Assembly (NCBI RefSeq): GCF_014522325.1 | Contig: NZ_CP041983.1 | Coordinates: 496,001-560,000 of the forward strand | DNA: 64,000 nucleotides | Reading direction: 5' to 3' | From: Lactobacillus sp. PV012 | Lineage (GTDB): Bacteria; Bacillota; Bacilli; Lactobacillales; Lactobacillaceae | Part shown: piece after piece, positions 56,016-64,000 of the stretch | Position numbering within the stretch: the first letter of the stretch is position 1 | Layout: the number at the start of each line of letters is the position of its first letter | Translations under genes and position numbers: made by a program | Notes under the pieces: generated by a model | What the model was told of the DNA's origin: nothing | Databases searched by the model: none | The model's input: only the letters and a program-made list of their open reading frames with translations

Positions 56016-56417
56016 GTGAAATTAAACGCCGTTGAAATTCAACAAATTATTGGTTATCACCCTCCACTTTGCTTATTAGATCGAGTAATCAGTCTTGAAT
56101 TAGATGATTTCCTGATAGCCACTGCAAGCATTAGTATCAATGAACCTTTTTTCAAAGGACACTTTCCTGATAATCCAGTAATGCCAGGCGTTTTAATAGT
56201 TGAAAGTATGGTGCAAGGAGCACAAATTTTATTTAAAAATAAATTTCCTAAATTACAGTTAAAGAAAATAAAAAAAGCCAGGTTTAAAAAGATGGTAAAA
56301 CCTGGTGATGAATTAGTTATGAAGCTGAAAGTTTTAGATTTAGACAATAAAATTTGTGATGCCAAAGTGTATGTAAATGATGAAGTAGCATGTAGTAGTG
56401 AACTTGTTTTCTCTTAA
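56016..56417 (+). CDS. fabZ1: 3-hydroxyacyl-ACP dehydratase FabZ1
   Basis: A 133-residue hot-dog-fold dehydratase for 3-hydroxyacyl-ACP in fatty-acid elongation. The catalytic His49 (GHFPDNPVMPG) and Glu63 (IVESM) are both present. The usual PHRYP segment reads GYHPP. GTG 56016 is chosen since AAGGAG lies eight bases before it; GTG 56007 overlaps that site. It is the first gene of the operon, ahead of fabT. In some lactic acid bacteria one of two FabZ-type enzymes (FabN) also isomerises to make unsaturated chains; which does so here is not evident. Confidence 0.9.
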   Translation: MKLNAVEIQQIIGYHPPLCLLDRVISLELDDFLIATASISINEPFFKGHFPDNPVMPGVLIVESMVQGAQILFKNKFPKLQLKKIKKARFKKMVKPGDELVMKLKVLDLDNKICDAKVYVNDEVACSSELVFS

Positions 56418-56439
56418 AGAAAAGGGTTTCAATTTATTA

Positions 56440-56461
56440 TATAATTAGTTTAAATATTAAA
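56440..56461 (+). promoter_or_regulatory. Internal promoter and FabT-like box upstream of fabT
   Basis: TATAAT at 56440-56445 is followed by the palindrome TTTAAATATTAAA (56449-56461), the FabT box with G and C changed to A and T. This suggests autoregulation of fabT at a second start. A 9-base inverted repeat (GTTTCAATT at 56426, AATTGAAAC at 56475) brackets the region. Confidence 0.55.
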
Positions 56462-56486
56462 ACTTAAGCTAAAGGAATTGAAACTA

Positions 56487-56924
56487 ATGAATGAATTGTA
56501 TAAGGAAATCAACGACGCACTTTATAATACATACTACGGAATTAATCGAATTGAAGAAGAAGAATTAAAAAAAAGTCGTTTTAAAGATTTAACTGTTAAA
56601 GAAATGCATGCCATTGATGCAATTACTTTACATGGGGAACTAACTGTCTCACAAGTTGCAAGTAAACTACATGTCTCGCGGGCTACGATTACTGCGACAG
56701 TAGATAGATTAGTTCGTAAAGGTTATGTAAAACGAGTACGTGATGAAAAGGATCGCCGAGTAATTCATCTAAAATTAACTAAAAAGGGTCGGGTTTTATG
56801 TAGAGCGTATCATGCTTATCACAACATGATGGTAAAGAGCTTTTTACAAAACTTAGATGAAGATGAATTAAAGACAATTTATCATGCCTTTACTAATCTT
56901 GAAAAATTTGTAAATTCACACTAG
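56487..56924 (+). CDS. fabT: MarR-family regulator of fatty-acid synthesis
   Basis: A 145-residue winged-helix protein (LTVSQVASKLHVSRATITATVDRLVRKGYV spread over ~50-80, with wing RDEKDRRV). Its place between fabZ1 and fabH matches FabT, which represses fab genes when bound to long acyl-ACP. ATG 56487 is chosen since AAAGGA lies nine bases upstream; the TTG at 56478 abuts it. Likely sites are the three palindromes before fabZ1 and one before its own gene. Confidence 0.92.
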   Translation: MNELYKEINDALYNTYYGINRIEEEELKKSRFKDLTVKEMHAIDAITLHGELTVSQVASKLHVSRATITATVDRLVRKGYVKRVRDEKDRRVIHLKLTKKGRVLCRAYHAYHNMMVKSFLQNLDEDELKTIYHAFTNLEKFVNSH

Positions 56925-56938
56925 ATAGGATGACATAG

Positions 56939-57907
56939 GTGAAAGATATTGAAATTGTTGCTAGTGCCAAAAGTATACCCTCAAAAGTAGTCACTAATGA
57001 AGAATTGAGTAATTTGATGGACACATCAGATGAATGGATTCAGAAAAGAACAGGGATTAAAAAAAGACATATTAGTACAATTAAAAATACTTCAGATCTT
57101 GCCAGTGATGTAGCCATGCAGTTGTTAAACAAGACAGCTACTCAAGCCAGTGAAATTGATTTAATTATTGTAGCAACTATGTCACCAGATAATATGACAC
57201 CGGCTACAGCAGCGATGGTTCAAGGTGCAATTGGGGCCAGACGGGCTATTGCTTTTGATATTTCAGCTGCGTGTTCAGGATTTTCGTATGCAATTGCAAT
57301 TGCACATGATCTGATGGTGAGCAATAATTTTAAAAAAGCAATTGTGATTGGTAGTGAAGTTTTGTCTAAAATGCTTAATTGGCATGATCGCACTACAGCA
57401 GTTTTATTTGGTGATGGGGCTGGTGGAGTATTATTAAATGCTAGTGCGCATCAGCATTTATTAGCTCATGAATTACAAACATTTGGTGAACTAGGAAATA
57501 AGCTAATTGCTGGTCATACCAAAGTAGAAAAAGATTTTACAGCAAATGACCATGTATTTAGTACCTTTGAAATGGATGGGAGAGAAGTATATCGGTTTGC
57601 GACGCATAAAGTTCCCGAATCCATTAAGTTGGCAATTGCAAAAGCTAAGTTAAATCTTAATCAAATTGAGTACTATCTTCTTCATCAAGCTAACGTGCGG
57701 ATTATTAAAAGTGTAGCGCGTAATCTGAAACAGCCACTTACGAAATTTCCAGTTAACATTGATGAATATGGAAATACTGCAGCGGCAAGTGAAGCAATCT
57801 TGTTAGCAGAGTGTATGGAAAAAAATCTTTTTAAAAAAGGAGATATTATTTCCCTGAGTGGTTTCGGAGGCGGCCTAACTGCTGCAACGATAATTTATAA
57901 ATTTTAA
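56939..57907 (+). CDS. fabH: 3-oxoacyl-ACP synthase III
   Basis: A 322-residue condensing enzyme that joins an acyl-CoA primer to malonyl-ACP and starts fatty-acid chains. The Cys-His-Asn triad is intact: Cys in ISAACSGFS, His in LLHQANVRI, Asn in GNTAAAS. It starts with GTG behind a weak GGATGA site, 14 bases after fabT. Confidence 0.95.
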   Translation: MKDIEIVASAKSIPSKVVTNEELSNLMDTSDEWIQKRTGIKKRHISTIKNTSDLASDVAMQLLNKTATQASEIDLIIVATMSPDNMTPATAAMVQGAIGARRAIAFDISAACSGFSYAIAIAHDLMVSNNFKKAIVIGSEVLSKMLNWHDRTTAVLFGDGAGGVLLNASAHQHLLAHELQTFGELGNKLIAGHTKVEKDFTANDHVFSTFEMDGREVYRFATHKVPESIKLAIAKAKLNLNQIEYYLLHQANVRIIKSVARNLKQPLTKFPVNIDEYGNTAAASEAILLAECMEKNLFKKGDIISLSGFGGGLTAATIIYKF

Positions 57908-57929
57908 ATTTAATAATGAGGTAAAGAAA

Positions 57930-58175
57930 ATGACAAAAGAAGAAATTTTTAACGATATCAAAGCTATTGCTCAAGAAGAACTAGAAGTTGAACCAGATCA
58001 AATTACCCTTGAAACTAATATTAAGGAAGACTTGGATGCAGATAGTTTAGATTTATTTGAAATCTTAAATGAAATTGAAGACAAGTATGATATCGAATTA
58101 GAAACTGATGACAAAATTGAAACCATGAATCAATTAGTAGATTTTGTTAAAGAACAATTAGATAGTCAAAAATAA
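57930..58175 (+). CDS. acpP: Acyl carrier protein
   Basis: An 81-residue acidic helical protein that carries growing acyl chains on 4'-phosphopantetheine, attached at Ser in DADSLDLFE. The size and the charge fit the housekeeping ACP. The stop codon overlaps the fabD start by one base. Confidence 0.96.
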   Translation: MTKEEIFNDIKAIAQEELEVEPDQITLETNIKEDLDADSLDLFEILNEIEDKYDIELETDDKIETMNQLVDFVKEQLDSQK

Positions 58176-59119
58176 TGAAAACAGTACTTTTATTTAGTGG
58201 ACAAGGAGCCCAACGACCAGGAATGGGTCTTGATTTCATGGCAGATCCGCTTTTTAAAGAAATAATTGAACAAGCAAGTTTGGCTAGTAAAAAAGATATT
58301 CTTACCATTTTTAAAAGTGAGAATGAAGAACTTAACAAAACAGTTAATGTTCAACCAGCTCTGGTAGCATTTGAAGCAGGAATCTACCAGATGTTACAAA
58401 GAGACTGGCCAGATTTGCAAATTCAGGGAATGATTGGACTTTCTTTAGGTGAATATAGTGCCATGTTTGCTAGTGGGGCACTAGATTTAGAAAATACGAT
58501 TAGTCTGGTCAGTGACCGGGCACGCTATATGCAAGAAGATGCGAATCAAGTAACGAGTGCGATGGTAGCTGTGCTTAAACCTCAAACTTCTAAAATTGAA
58601 ACTCTTTTGACCGAGTTACAACAAGAGGGTGAAAAGGTTTTTATTGCAAACTATAATTCACCTTCCCAAATTGTAATTAGCGGAGAAAAAGAAGCAGTAA
58701 AACAGGCTAGTACTCTGATTACAGAAGAAAAATTGGCTACAAGGTTAATAGAGCTAGAGGTAAATGGTGCTTTTCACACGCCCTTATTTACCAAAGCTAG
58801 TCAAAAGATGCATGAGCGACTTAATAAAGTGAGTTTTAGTAAAAATCAGATTCCCGTTATTTCTAATACAACAGCAGTAGCCTTTAAAGATAACTGGGGC
58901 TTGATAATGGAAAAGCAGCTAATGAAACCTACTCATTTCGGAGCTTGCTTGCAATATTTACTTGAGCAAGAGGATATTGATACTGCAATAGAGATTGGAC
59001 CTGGGAAAACATTATCTTTGTTTGCTAAACAAGTAAATCATAAATTAAAACGTTACCAATTAGGAAAATATAAAGATTATCAAAAATTTATTGAGGAAAA
59101 AGATGGAATTAAAGGATAA
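58175..59119 (+). CDS. fabD: Malonyl-CoA:ACP transacylase
   Basis: A 314-residue enzyme that loads malonyl groups onto ACP. It has the N-terminal FSGQGAQRPGMG, the nucleophile elbow GLSLGEYSA with active Ser, and a catalytic His in GAFHTPLF. The coding region runs 17 bases into fabG, so the two are coupled. Confidence 0.95.
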   Translation: MKTVLLFSGQGAQRPGMGLDFMADPLFKEIIEQASLASKKDILTIFKSENEELNKTVNVQPALVAFEAGIYQMLQRDWPDLQIQGMIGLSLGEYSAMFASGALDLENTISLVSDRARYMQEDANQVTSAMVAVLKPQTSKIETLLTELQQEGEKVFIANYNSPSQIVISGEKEAVKQASTLITEEKLATRLIELEVNGAFHTPLFTKASQKMHERLNKVSFSKNQIPVISNTTAVAFKDNWGLIMEKQLMKPTHFGACLQYLLEQEDIDTAIEIGPGKTLSLFAKQVNHKLKRYQLGKYKDYQKFIEEKDGIKG

Positions 59120-59834
59120 AGTAGTTCTTATAACCGGATCTACACGAGGCTTAGGAGCAAGCTTAGCAGTAGCTTTTGCTAAAAAAGGAGCTAAGTTGCT
59201 ATTAAATGGACGTCATGAAAAAATTCCAGTTGAATTAGAAGAAACTCTAAAGCAATTGGGAGGAGAATATAAATATTTACAAGCTGATTTAACTAAAGTG
59301 AACCTTAAAGATTACTTTAATCAAGCTTGGGAAGAGTTTGGAAAAGTAGATATTTTAATCAATAATGCCGGCATTACTCGTGACAAGATGTTCATTGGAA
59401 TGAGGGATGCAGATTTTGATGAGGTTATGAACTTAGATCTCCGGATTCCATTTTTCCTAAGTAAAGTTGCCCTCAAAAAGATGAATCGTGAACGTTCAGG
59501 GGTTATCTTAAATATGAGTAGTATTGTAGGGATGCATGGAAATGTTGGTCAAGCTAATTATGCAACGGCAAAGGCAGGGCTAATTGGATTGACGAAGTCA
59601 CTTGCTAAAGAAGCTGCAATGCGTAATATTCGGGTAAATGCAATTGCGCCGGGGATGATCGATACAGAGATGACGCAAGTACTTTCTGAACGTGTAAAAA
59701 ATAATATATTAAAGCAGATTCCATTGACGCGCTTTGGTAAAACAAGTGAAGTAGCGCAGGCTGCTATTTTTTTGACCCAAAATGACTATATTACAGGTCA
59801 AACAATTGTTGTTGATGGTGGTATGACGATCTAG
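59103..59834 (+). CDS. fabG: 3-oxoacyl-ACP reductase
   Basis: A 243-residue short-chain dehydrogenase reducing 3-oxoacyl-ACP with NADPH. It has TGSTRGLGAS for cofactor binding, NNAG, and the catalytic Ser/Tyr/Lys set (NMSSIVG, YATAK). ATG 59103 is chosen because GAGG lies six bases upstream inside fabD; the TTG at 59091 precedes that site. Confidence 0.95.
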   Translation: MELKDKVVLITGSTRGLGASLAVAFAKKGAKLLLNGRHEKIPVELEETLKQLGGEYKYLQADLTKVNLKDYFNQAWEEFGKVDILINNAGITRDKMFIGMRDADFDEVMNLDLRIPFFLSKVALKKMNRERSGVILNMSSIVGMHGNVGQANYATAKAGLIGLTKSLAKEAAMRNIRVNAIAPGMIDTEMTQVLSERVKNNILKQIPLTRFGKTSEVAQAAIFLTQNDYITGQTIVVDGGMTI

Positions 59835-59842
59835 GAGATAAT

Positions 59843-61078
59843 ATGCAAAGAGTTGTTATTACTGGGATGGGAGCGATTGCTCCTAATGGAAATGGATTTA
59901 ACGAATTTGTAGAAAATAGTTTGTTAGGAAAAAATGGTATAAAGTCAATTTCAAAATTTGATGCAAGTGAAACAGGCATTTCTGTAGCAGGTGAAATTGA
60001 TGATTTTACTTCAGAAGATTTTGTGGGCAAAAAGGCTGCAAAAAGAATGGATTTATATTCACAATATGCAATTCAAGTAGCTACAGAAGCAATGGAAATG
60101 GCCCAAATTACCGAAGAAAATACTAAGTCTGAAGACTTGGGAGTAATTTTCGGTTCTGGAATTGGTGGTTTGACTACTTTAGAGGAACAAATAATTCGCA
60201 TGCATGATAAAGGTCCCAGAAGAATGTCACCATTTTTTATTCCAATGGCAATAGGAAATATGGCAGCTGGTAATATTTCAATTCGTTTTAAAGCAAAAAA
60301 TATTTCAACATCAATCGTAACTGCATGTGCTTCAGGAAATAATTCGATTGGAGAAGCTTTTCGCCAAATTAAAGAGGGAAGAGCACAAGTAATGATTGCA
60401 GGTAGTAGTGAAGCAACAATTAATGAATCTGCAATTGGTGGTTTTGCGGCCTTAACAGCTCTTTCTAAAAGTTCTGATCCTGATCATGCTAGTCTTCCTT
60501 TTGATAAAGATCGTTCAGGATTTGTTTTAGGAGAAGGAGCTGGGGCAGTAGTTCTAGAAAGCTTAGAGCATGCTAGAAAACGTAATGCCAAAATATTAGG
60601 AGAAATTGTTGGTTATGGAGCAACTAGTGATGCCTATCATATTACTTCGCCGGATCCTGAAGGAGAAGGTGCGGCTAGAGCGATGAAGCTAGCTATCTCT
60701 GAGGCAAACATTACGCCTGCTGAAGTTGGGTATATAAATGCTCATGGTACTGCAACTAATATAAATGATAGCGGTGAAAGTCGGGCGATAATTAAAGTCT
60801 TTGGTAAAGAAAGTTCAGTCTTAGTTTCTTCAACTAAGGGGATGACAGGACACTTACTAGGAGCAGCAGGTGCAATAGAAGCTGTTTTAACGATAGCAAG
60901 CTTACAAAAAGGGAAGTTTCCAATGAATGTTGGTTGTTTTAATCAAGATGATGCATGTGAAGTTAATTTAGTGACTTCTGCTAGTCAAAACATTGAAACT
61001 AATTATGCCATTTCGAATTCATTTGGTTTTGGAGGACATAATGCAGTTTTAGCTTTTAAGAAATGGAGTGAGAAGTAA
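59843..61078 (+). CDS. fabF: 3-oxoacyl-ACP synthase II
   Basis: A 411-residue condensing enzyme for chain elongation. The catalytic Cys lies in TACASGNNSIG, with His in NAHGTATN and TGHLLGAAG. AGGAGAT precedes the ATG, and the stop overlaps accB by one base. No enoyl-ACP reductase gene is seen up to the window end; it may follow accD/accA. Confidence 0.96.
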   Translation: MQRVVITGMGAIAPNGNGFNEFVENSLLGKNGIKSISKFDASETGISVAGEIDDFTSEDFVGKKAAKRMDLYSQYAIQVATEAMEMAQITEENTKSEDLGVIFGSGIGGLTTLEEQIIRMHDKGPRRMSPFFIPMAIGNMAAGNISIRFKAKNISTSIVTACASGNNSIGEAFRQIKEGRAQVMIAGSSEATINESAIGGFAALTALSKSSDPDHASLPFDKDRSGFVLGEGAGAVVLESLEHARKRNAKILGEIVGYGATSDAYHITSPDPEGEGAARAMKLAISEANITPAEVGYINAHGTATNINDSGESRAIIKVFGKESSVLVSSTKGMTGHLLGAAGAIEAVLTIASLQKGKFPMNVGCFNQDDACEVNLVTSASQNIETNYAISNSFGFGGHNAVLAFKKWSEK

Positions 61079-61533
61079 TGAATGGAAATATTGATGAAAT
61101 TCAAATCTTAATGAAGCAGTTTGAGGATTCTGAAATACGAGAATTAAAAATAGATAGTAAAGATTTTCACTTGTACTTGAGCAAAAATAAAGTCAAATCA
61201 GTAGAAGCCACTAAACCTGCTTTACCTAAAGTTGCAGTGAAAAAAGAAGAAGATTCTCCTCAACCTAAAAAGCAAGAAAAACTTGAAGATGCAGGGGTAC
61301 CAGTGAAGGCACCAATTGTGGGGATTGTCTATTTACAAGCTAAGCCTGGACAACCTGCCTTTGTAAAGGTTGGCCAACATCTTAAAAAAGGAGATACAAT
61401 CTGCATTATTGAAGCTATGAAGATGATGACAGAAGTAAAAAGTACAGTTACTGGTACTGTTAAAGCAATTAAAGTTGAAAATGAAGACTTAGTTGAAGTA
61501 GATCAGCCTTTAATTATGGTTGAGGAAGATTAA
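61078..61533 (+). CDS. accB: Biotin carboxyl carrier protein of acetyl-CoA carboxylase
   Basis: A 151-residue protein with a helical N-terminus, a charged Pro/Lys linker (~45-75) and the biotinyl domain with the biotin-accepting Lys in EAMKMMTEV. It carries the carboxyl group from biotin carboxylase to the transferase. Translationally coupled to fabF. Confidence 0.95.
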   Translation: MNGNIDEIQILMKQFEDSEIRELKIDSKDFHLYLSKNKVKSVEATKPALPKVAVKKEEDSPQPKKQEKLEDAGVPVKAPIVGIVYLQAKPGQPAFVKVGQHLKKGDTICIIEAMKMMTEVKSTVTGTVKAIKVENEDLVEVDQPLIMVEED

Positions 61534-61536
61534 AGT

Positions 61537-61965
61537 ATGAAAGATCTAGGAATTAAAGAAATCAAAAAAATTATTCCTCATCGCTACCCGATGCTTTTGT
61601 TAGATCGAGTAGTAGAGGTTATACCTGGCAAAAGTGCAACTGGAATTCATAATGTAAGCTTTAATGAAGAAGTTGTCCAAGCTAGTTCAAAAACCAATCC
61701 AGTTTTGCCAGCACCATTAATTGTAGAAGCATTAGCACAAACTGGCGCAGTTGCGCTTTTAAGTGAGGAAAAATTCAGTGGGAAAACAGCATATTTTGGT
61801 GGTATTCAACAAGCTGATTTTTTCGACGAAGCTCAACCAGGTGATCAATTAATATTAAAAACCGAATTAACAAAGATTAGAAAAAATATAGGTGTTGGGA
61901 TTGGAAAAGCATATGTTAAAGAGAAACTTATTGTAAGTGCGGAATTAACATTTGTAATTAATTAG
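61537..61965 (+). CDS. fabZ2: FabZ-type dehydratase paralogue lacking the catalytic His
   Basis: A 142-residue hot-dog-fold protein with FabZ features at both ends (IPHRYPMLLLDRV; ALAQTG). In ordinary FabZ the active site is formed by the His of GHFP and a Glu 14 residues later. Here the gap-free alignment gives A49-S50-S51-K52 in place of GHFP, so the His is Ser50, while Glu64 (IVEALAQ) remains. FabZ1 in the same operon keeps both residues. The frame is intact and the gene sits among essential genes, so this is not simple decay. It may be a partner subunit, an isomerase-like variant or a binding protein. Confidence 0.85.
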   Translation: MKDLGIKEIKKIIPHRYPMLLLDRVVEVIPGKSATGIHNVSFNEEVVQASSKTNPVLPAPLIVEALAQTGAVALLSEEKFSGKTAYFGGIQQADFFDEAQPGDQLILKTELTKIRKNIGVGIGKAYVKEKLIVSAELTFVIN

Positions 61966-61974
61966 GTGATAAAA

Positions 61975-63360
61975 ATGTTTAAGAAAGTGTTAGTAGCAAA
62001 TAGAGGAGAAATTGCAGTTCGTGTTATTCGTTCCTTAAAAGAAATGGGAATCAAAACCGTGGCAATTTATTCAACAGCGGATCGAGATAGTCTTCATGTT
62101 CAATTAGCTGATGAAGCAGTTTGTGTAGGTGGACCACAACCAACTGCTTCGTATTTAAATCTTAAAAACATCTTAGCTGCCGCTGTAGGAACAGGAGCAC
62201 AAGCCATTCACCCCGGTTATGGCTTTTTATCCGAAAGTGCGGAATTTGCTCAGATGTGTACGAAATGTGGTCTTACTTTTATTGGTCCTAATGCAGAAAC
62301 GATTGATCAAATGGGTAATAAGGAACATGCTAGACAATTAATGATCAAAAATCATGTTCCAGTTACTCCTGGCAGTCAGGGTTTTATTACTTCAGTAACG
62401 CAAGCAGAAAAAATTGCAGCAAAAGTAGGCTATCCTGTACTTTTAAAGGCTGCTGCAGGTGGTGGGGGAAAAGGAATTCGCCAAGTAAGTAAGCCAGAAG
62501 AAATGGCCAATGCTTTGGCTTCTGCGCAAGCAGAAGCTAAAACGGATTTTGGTGATGATCGCATGTACTTAGAAAAAGTAATGCAGAATGTTAAACATAT
62601 TGAGGTACAAGTATTTCGCGACAAATTTGGCCAGACAGTTTATTTTCCCGAACGTGATTGTTCTCTTCAAAGAAATAAACAAAAGGTTTTAGAAGAAAGT
62701 CCATGTAATGTAATTACTGAACGAGAACGGGCAAAATTAGGTAAAATTGCTGTTCAAGCTGCAGAAGCAGCAGGGTATTTTAATACAGGGACTATTGAAT
62801 TCTTGATGGATCAGGATCATAACTTTTATTTTATGGAAATGAATACCAGAATTCAGGTTGAACACACAGTAACTGAAATGGTAACTGGGGTAGATTTAGT
62901 GAAGGCCCAGATTAAAGTAGCTGCTGGTGAAAAGCTTCCTTTTACTCAAGAAGATTTAAAAATTAAAGGTCATGCAATTGAATGCAGAATTAATGCAGAA
63001 GATCCAGCTAATAATTTTATGCCTTCAGTTGGTGACATAGACTTTCTTTATTTACCAATTGGAAATCCAGGGATGCGGATTGATACTGCTCTATATCAAG
63101 GTGAGAAGATTTCGCCATTTTATGATTCAATGATTGCTAAAATAGTTGCTTTTGGTCAAAATCGAACAGAGGCCATCGAAAAAATGAAGCGATTACTAAA
63201 TGAGATGGTAATTAGAGGGATTAATACTAATCAAGATTTCCATAGTGCTATTTTAAGTGATCCTGATTTTGTTAAGGGTTTATTTACAAATACTTATCTT
63301 GAAAAAGAATTTTTACCAAAGTGGAGGAGTCGTTCTAATGGTGAAACTATTTCCGCATAA
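61975..63360 (+). CDS. accC: Biotin carboxylase subunit of acetyl-CoA carboxylase
   Basis: A 461-residue ATP-grasp enzyme that carboxylates biotin on AccB. It has the N-terminal ANRGEIAVRVIR, the Gly-rich ATP loop (AAGGGGKGIR), EVQVFRD, and catalytic EMNTRIQVEH. ATG 61975 is chosen since AGGTGA lies just before it; the GTG at 61966 overlaps that site. Its last codons overlap accD. Confidence 0.96.
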   Translation: MFKKVLVANRGEIAVRVIRSLKEMGIKTVAIYSTADRDSLHVQLADEAVCVGGPQPTASYLNLKNILAAAVGTGAQAIHPGYGFLSESAEFAQMCTKCGLTFIGPNAETIDQMGNKEHARQLMIKNHVPVTPGSQGFITSVTQAEKIAAKVGYPVLLKAAAGGGGKGIRQVSKPEEMANALASAQAEAKTDFGDDRMYLEKVMQNVKHIEVQVFRDKFGQTVYFPERDCSLQRNKQKVLEESPCNVITERERAKLGKIAVQAAEAAGYFNTGTIEFLMDQDHNFYFMEMNTRIQVEHTVTEMVTGVDLVKAQIKVAAGEKLPFTQEDLKIKGHAIECRINAEDPANNFMPSVGDIDFLYLPIGNPGMRIDTALYQGEKISPFYDSMIAKIVAFGQNRTEAIEKMKRLLNEMVIRGINTNQDFHSAILSDPDFVKGLFTNTYLEKEFLPKWRSRSNGETISA

Positions 63361-64000
63361 AAATACTCTATCAGAAGTCAGAGTGAAGGCAGATATTAAT
63401 GCAGATGATCGTGTACCAAATAATTTGATAAAAAAATGTCCAAAGTGTGGTGAAGAGGTATTTGCAGATAGATTAACTCAATATCAAACCTGCTTAAATT
63501 GCGGCTATGGCTTTAGAATTACAGCTAAATCAAGGCTACAGTGGTTAGTTGATGAAGCTAAAGAATGGAACTCGGAACTCCAAGCTACAGATCCATTAAA
63601 CTTTCCTAGTTACCAACAAAAAATAGCTAAAGCTGAACAAACTAGCAAATTAAAAGAAGCAGTTTGGACAGGGCAAGGAAAAATTAAAGATGAAATCTTT
63701 GCCTTAGGCATTATGGATCCGAGTTTTATTATGGGCTCATTAGGACAAATGACCGGAGAAAAGTTAGCGCAACTTTTTGAAAAAGCTACGGATAAAAAAT
63801 TGCCAGTTGTTTTATTTACAGCTTCTGGTGGTGCTCGTATGCAAGAAGGAATATTTTCACTAATGCAAATGGCGAAGGTATCTAATGCAGTCGCAAAGCA
63901 TTCAGAAGCAGGATTACTTTATATTGTGGTTTTGACTGATCCAACTACTGGTGGGGTAACAGCAAGCTTTGCCAGTCAAGGCGACATTATTTTAGCGGAA
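63338..64000 (+). CDS. accD: Acetyl-CoA carboxylase carboxyltransferase beta subunit, 5' part
   Basis: About 221 codons are visible and the frame is open at the window end; the full family length is near 280. A four-Cys zinc finger (CPKCGEEVF, then CLNCGYGFR) is followed by the carboxyltransferase domain with GGARMQEG and PTTGGVTASFA. It starts with ATG behind GGAGGA, overlapping accC by 23 bases. It transfers the carboxyl group from biotin to acetyl-CoA with AccA, whose gene would be expected next. Confidence 0.95.
   Translation, partial: MVKLFPHKNTLSEVRVKADINADDRVPNNLIKKCPKCGEEVFADRLTQYQTCLNCGYGFRITAKSRLQWLVDEAKEWNSELQATDPLNFPSYQQKIAKAEQTSKLKEAVWTGQGKIKDEIFALGIMDPSFIMGSLGQMTGEKLAQLFEKATDKKLPVVLFTASGGARMQEGIFSLMQMAKVSNAVAKHSEAGLLYIVVLTDPTTGGVTASFASQGDIILAE

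Overview
The window is AT-rich Firmicute DNA. It most resembles a host-associated Lactobacillus of the johnsonii/gasseri/acidophilus type; this is my inference from gene order, protein flavour and the giant YSIRK/LPxTG adhesin, with no database search. It has no rRNA, tRNA, IS element, prophage or CRISPR array that I can see. Most of it is conserved housekeeping DNA, interrupted by two accessory islands and one broken restriction-specificity gene.

Layout: (1) 1-1625, the 3' part of thrS. (2) 1891-17307, surface-glycoprotein island: two GT4-type glycosyltransferases directly upstream of a 4085-residue Ser/Ala-rich adhesin. The adhesin has a YSIRK-type signal, beta-solenoid head, Ig-like domain, roughly 3100-residue Ser/Ala stalk, Rib-like domain and LPQTG anchor. 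The stalk carries an exact 441-residue (1323-bp) higher-order repeat. (3) 17397-18719, infC-rpmI-rplT behind an L20-type leader; infC appears to start at a rare ATA codon. (4) 18760-29296, second accessory island: a triplicated promoter, a Mbeg1-like hydrolase, two tandem LXG-type polymorphic-toxin modules each followed by a multi-pass membrane protein (candidate immunity), then two paralogous membrane proteins (one with a TPM domain), LemA and a small membrane protein. The second toxin and its partner are both frameshifted. (5) 29384-31767, a CmpB-type membrane protein and a dtpT-like peptide transporter with a clear promoter and a palindrome at its start. (6) 31868-36805, the yqeG-yqeH-nadD-yqeK-rsfS-tmcAL-yceD block. 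(7) 36914-39155, an OmpR/histidine-kinase pair. (8) 39234-40686, an orphan hsdS broken at the same motif in both halves. (9) 40726-55797, housekeeping genes: yidC2, acyP, an rRNA methyltransferase, an HxlR regulator, T-box-pheST, mltG, greA, a yfhO-family gene, a class B PBP, rpmG (49 codons), a 5-FTHF cyclo-ligase, rhomboid, yqgQ and a rhodanese-like protein. (10) 55926-64000, the fatty-acid synthesis operon fabZ1-fabT-fabH-acpP-fabD-fabG-fabF-accB-fabZ2-accC-accD (accD runs off the end).

How the genes work together: the two glycosyltransferases probably decorate the adhesin stalk, whose serine density offers hundreds of sites. The LXG modules look like contact-dependent antibacterial effectors with membrane immunity partners, but no type VII secretion machinery is in the window. 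The fab operon starts behind three palindromes spaced exactly 16 bp apart, fitting cooperative FabT control. It contains two FabZ-type proteins, and the second has lost the catalytic His of the GHFP motif.

Most notable for follow-up: the stalk architecture, the swappable toxin/immunity cassette, the tandem promoter array, the three phased FabT-type operators, the His-less FabZ2 and the double G-tract lesion in hsdS.
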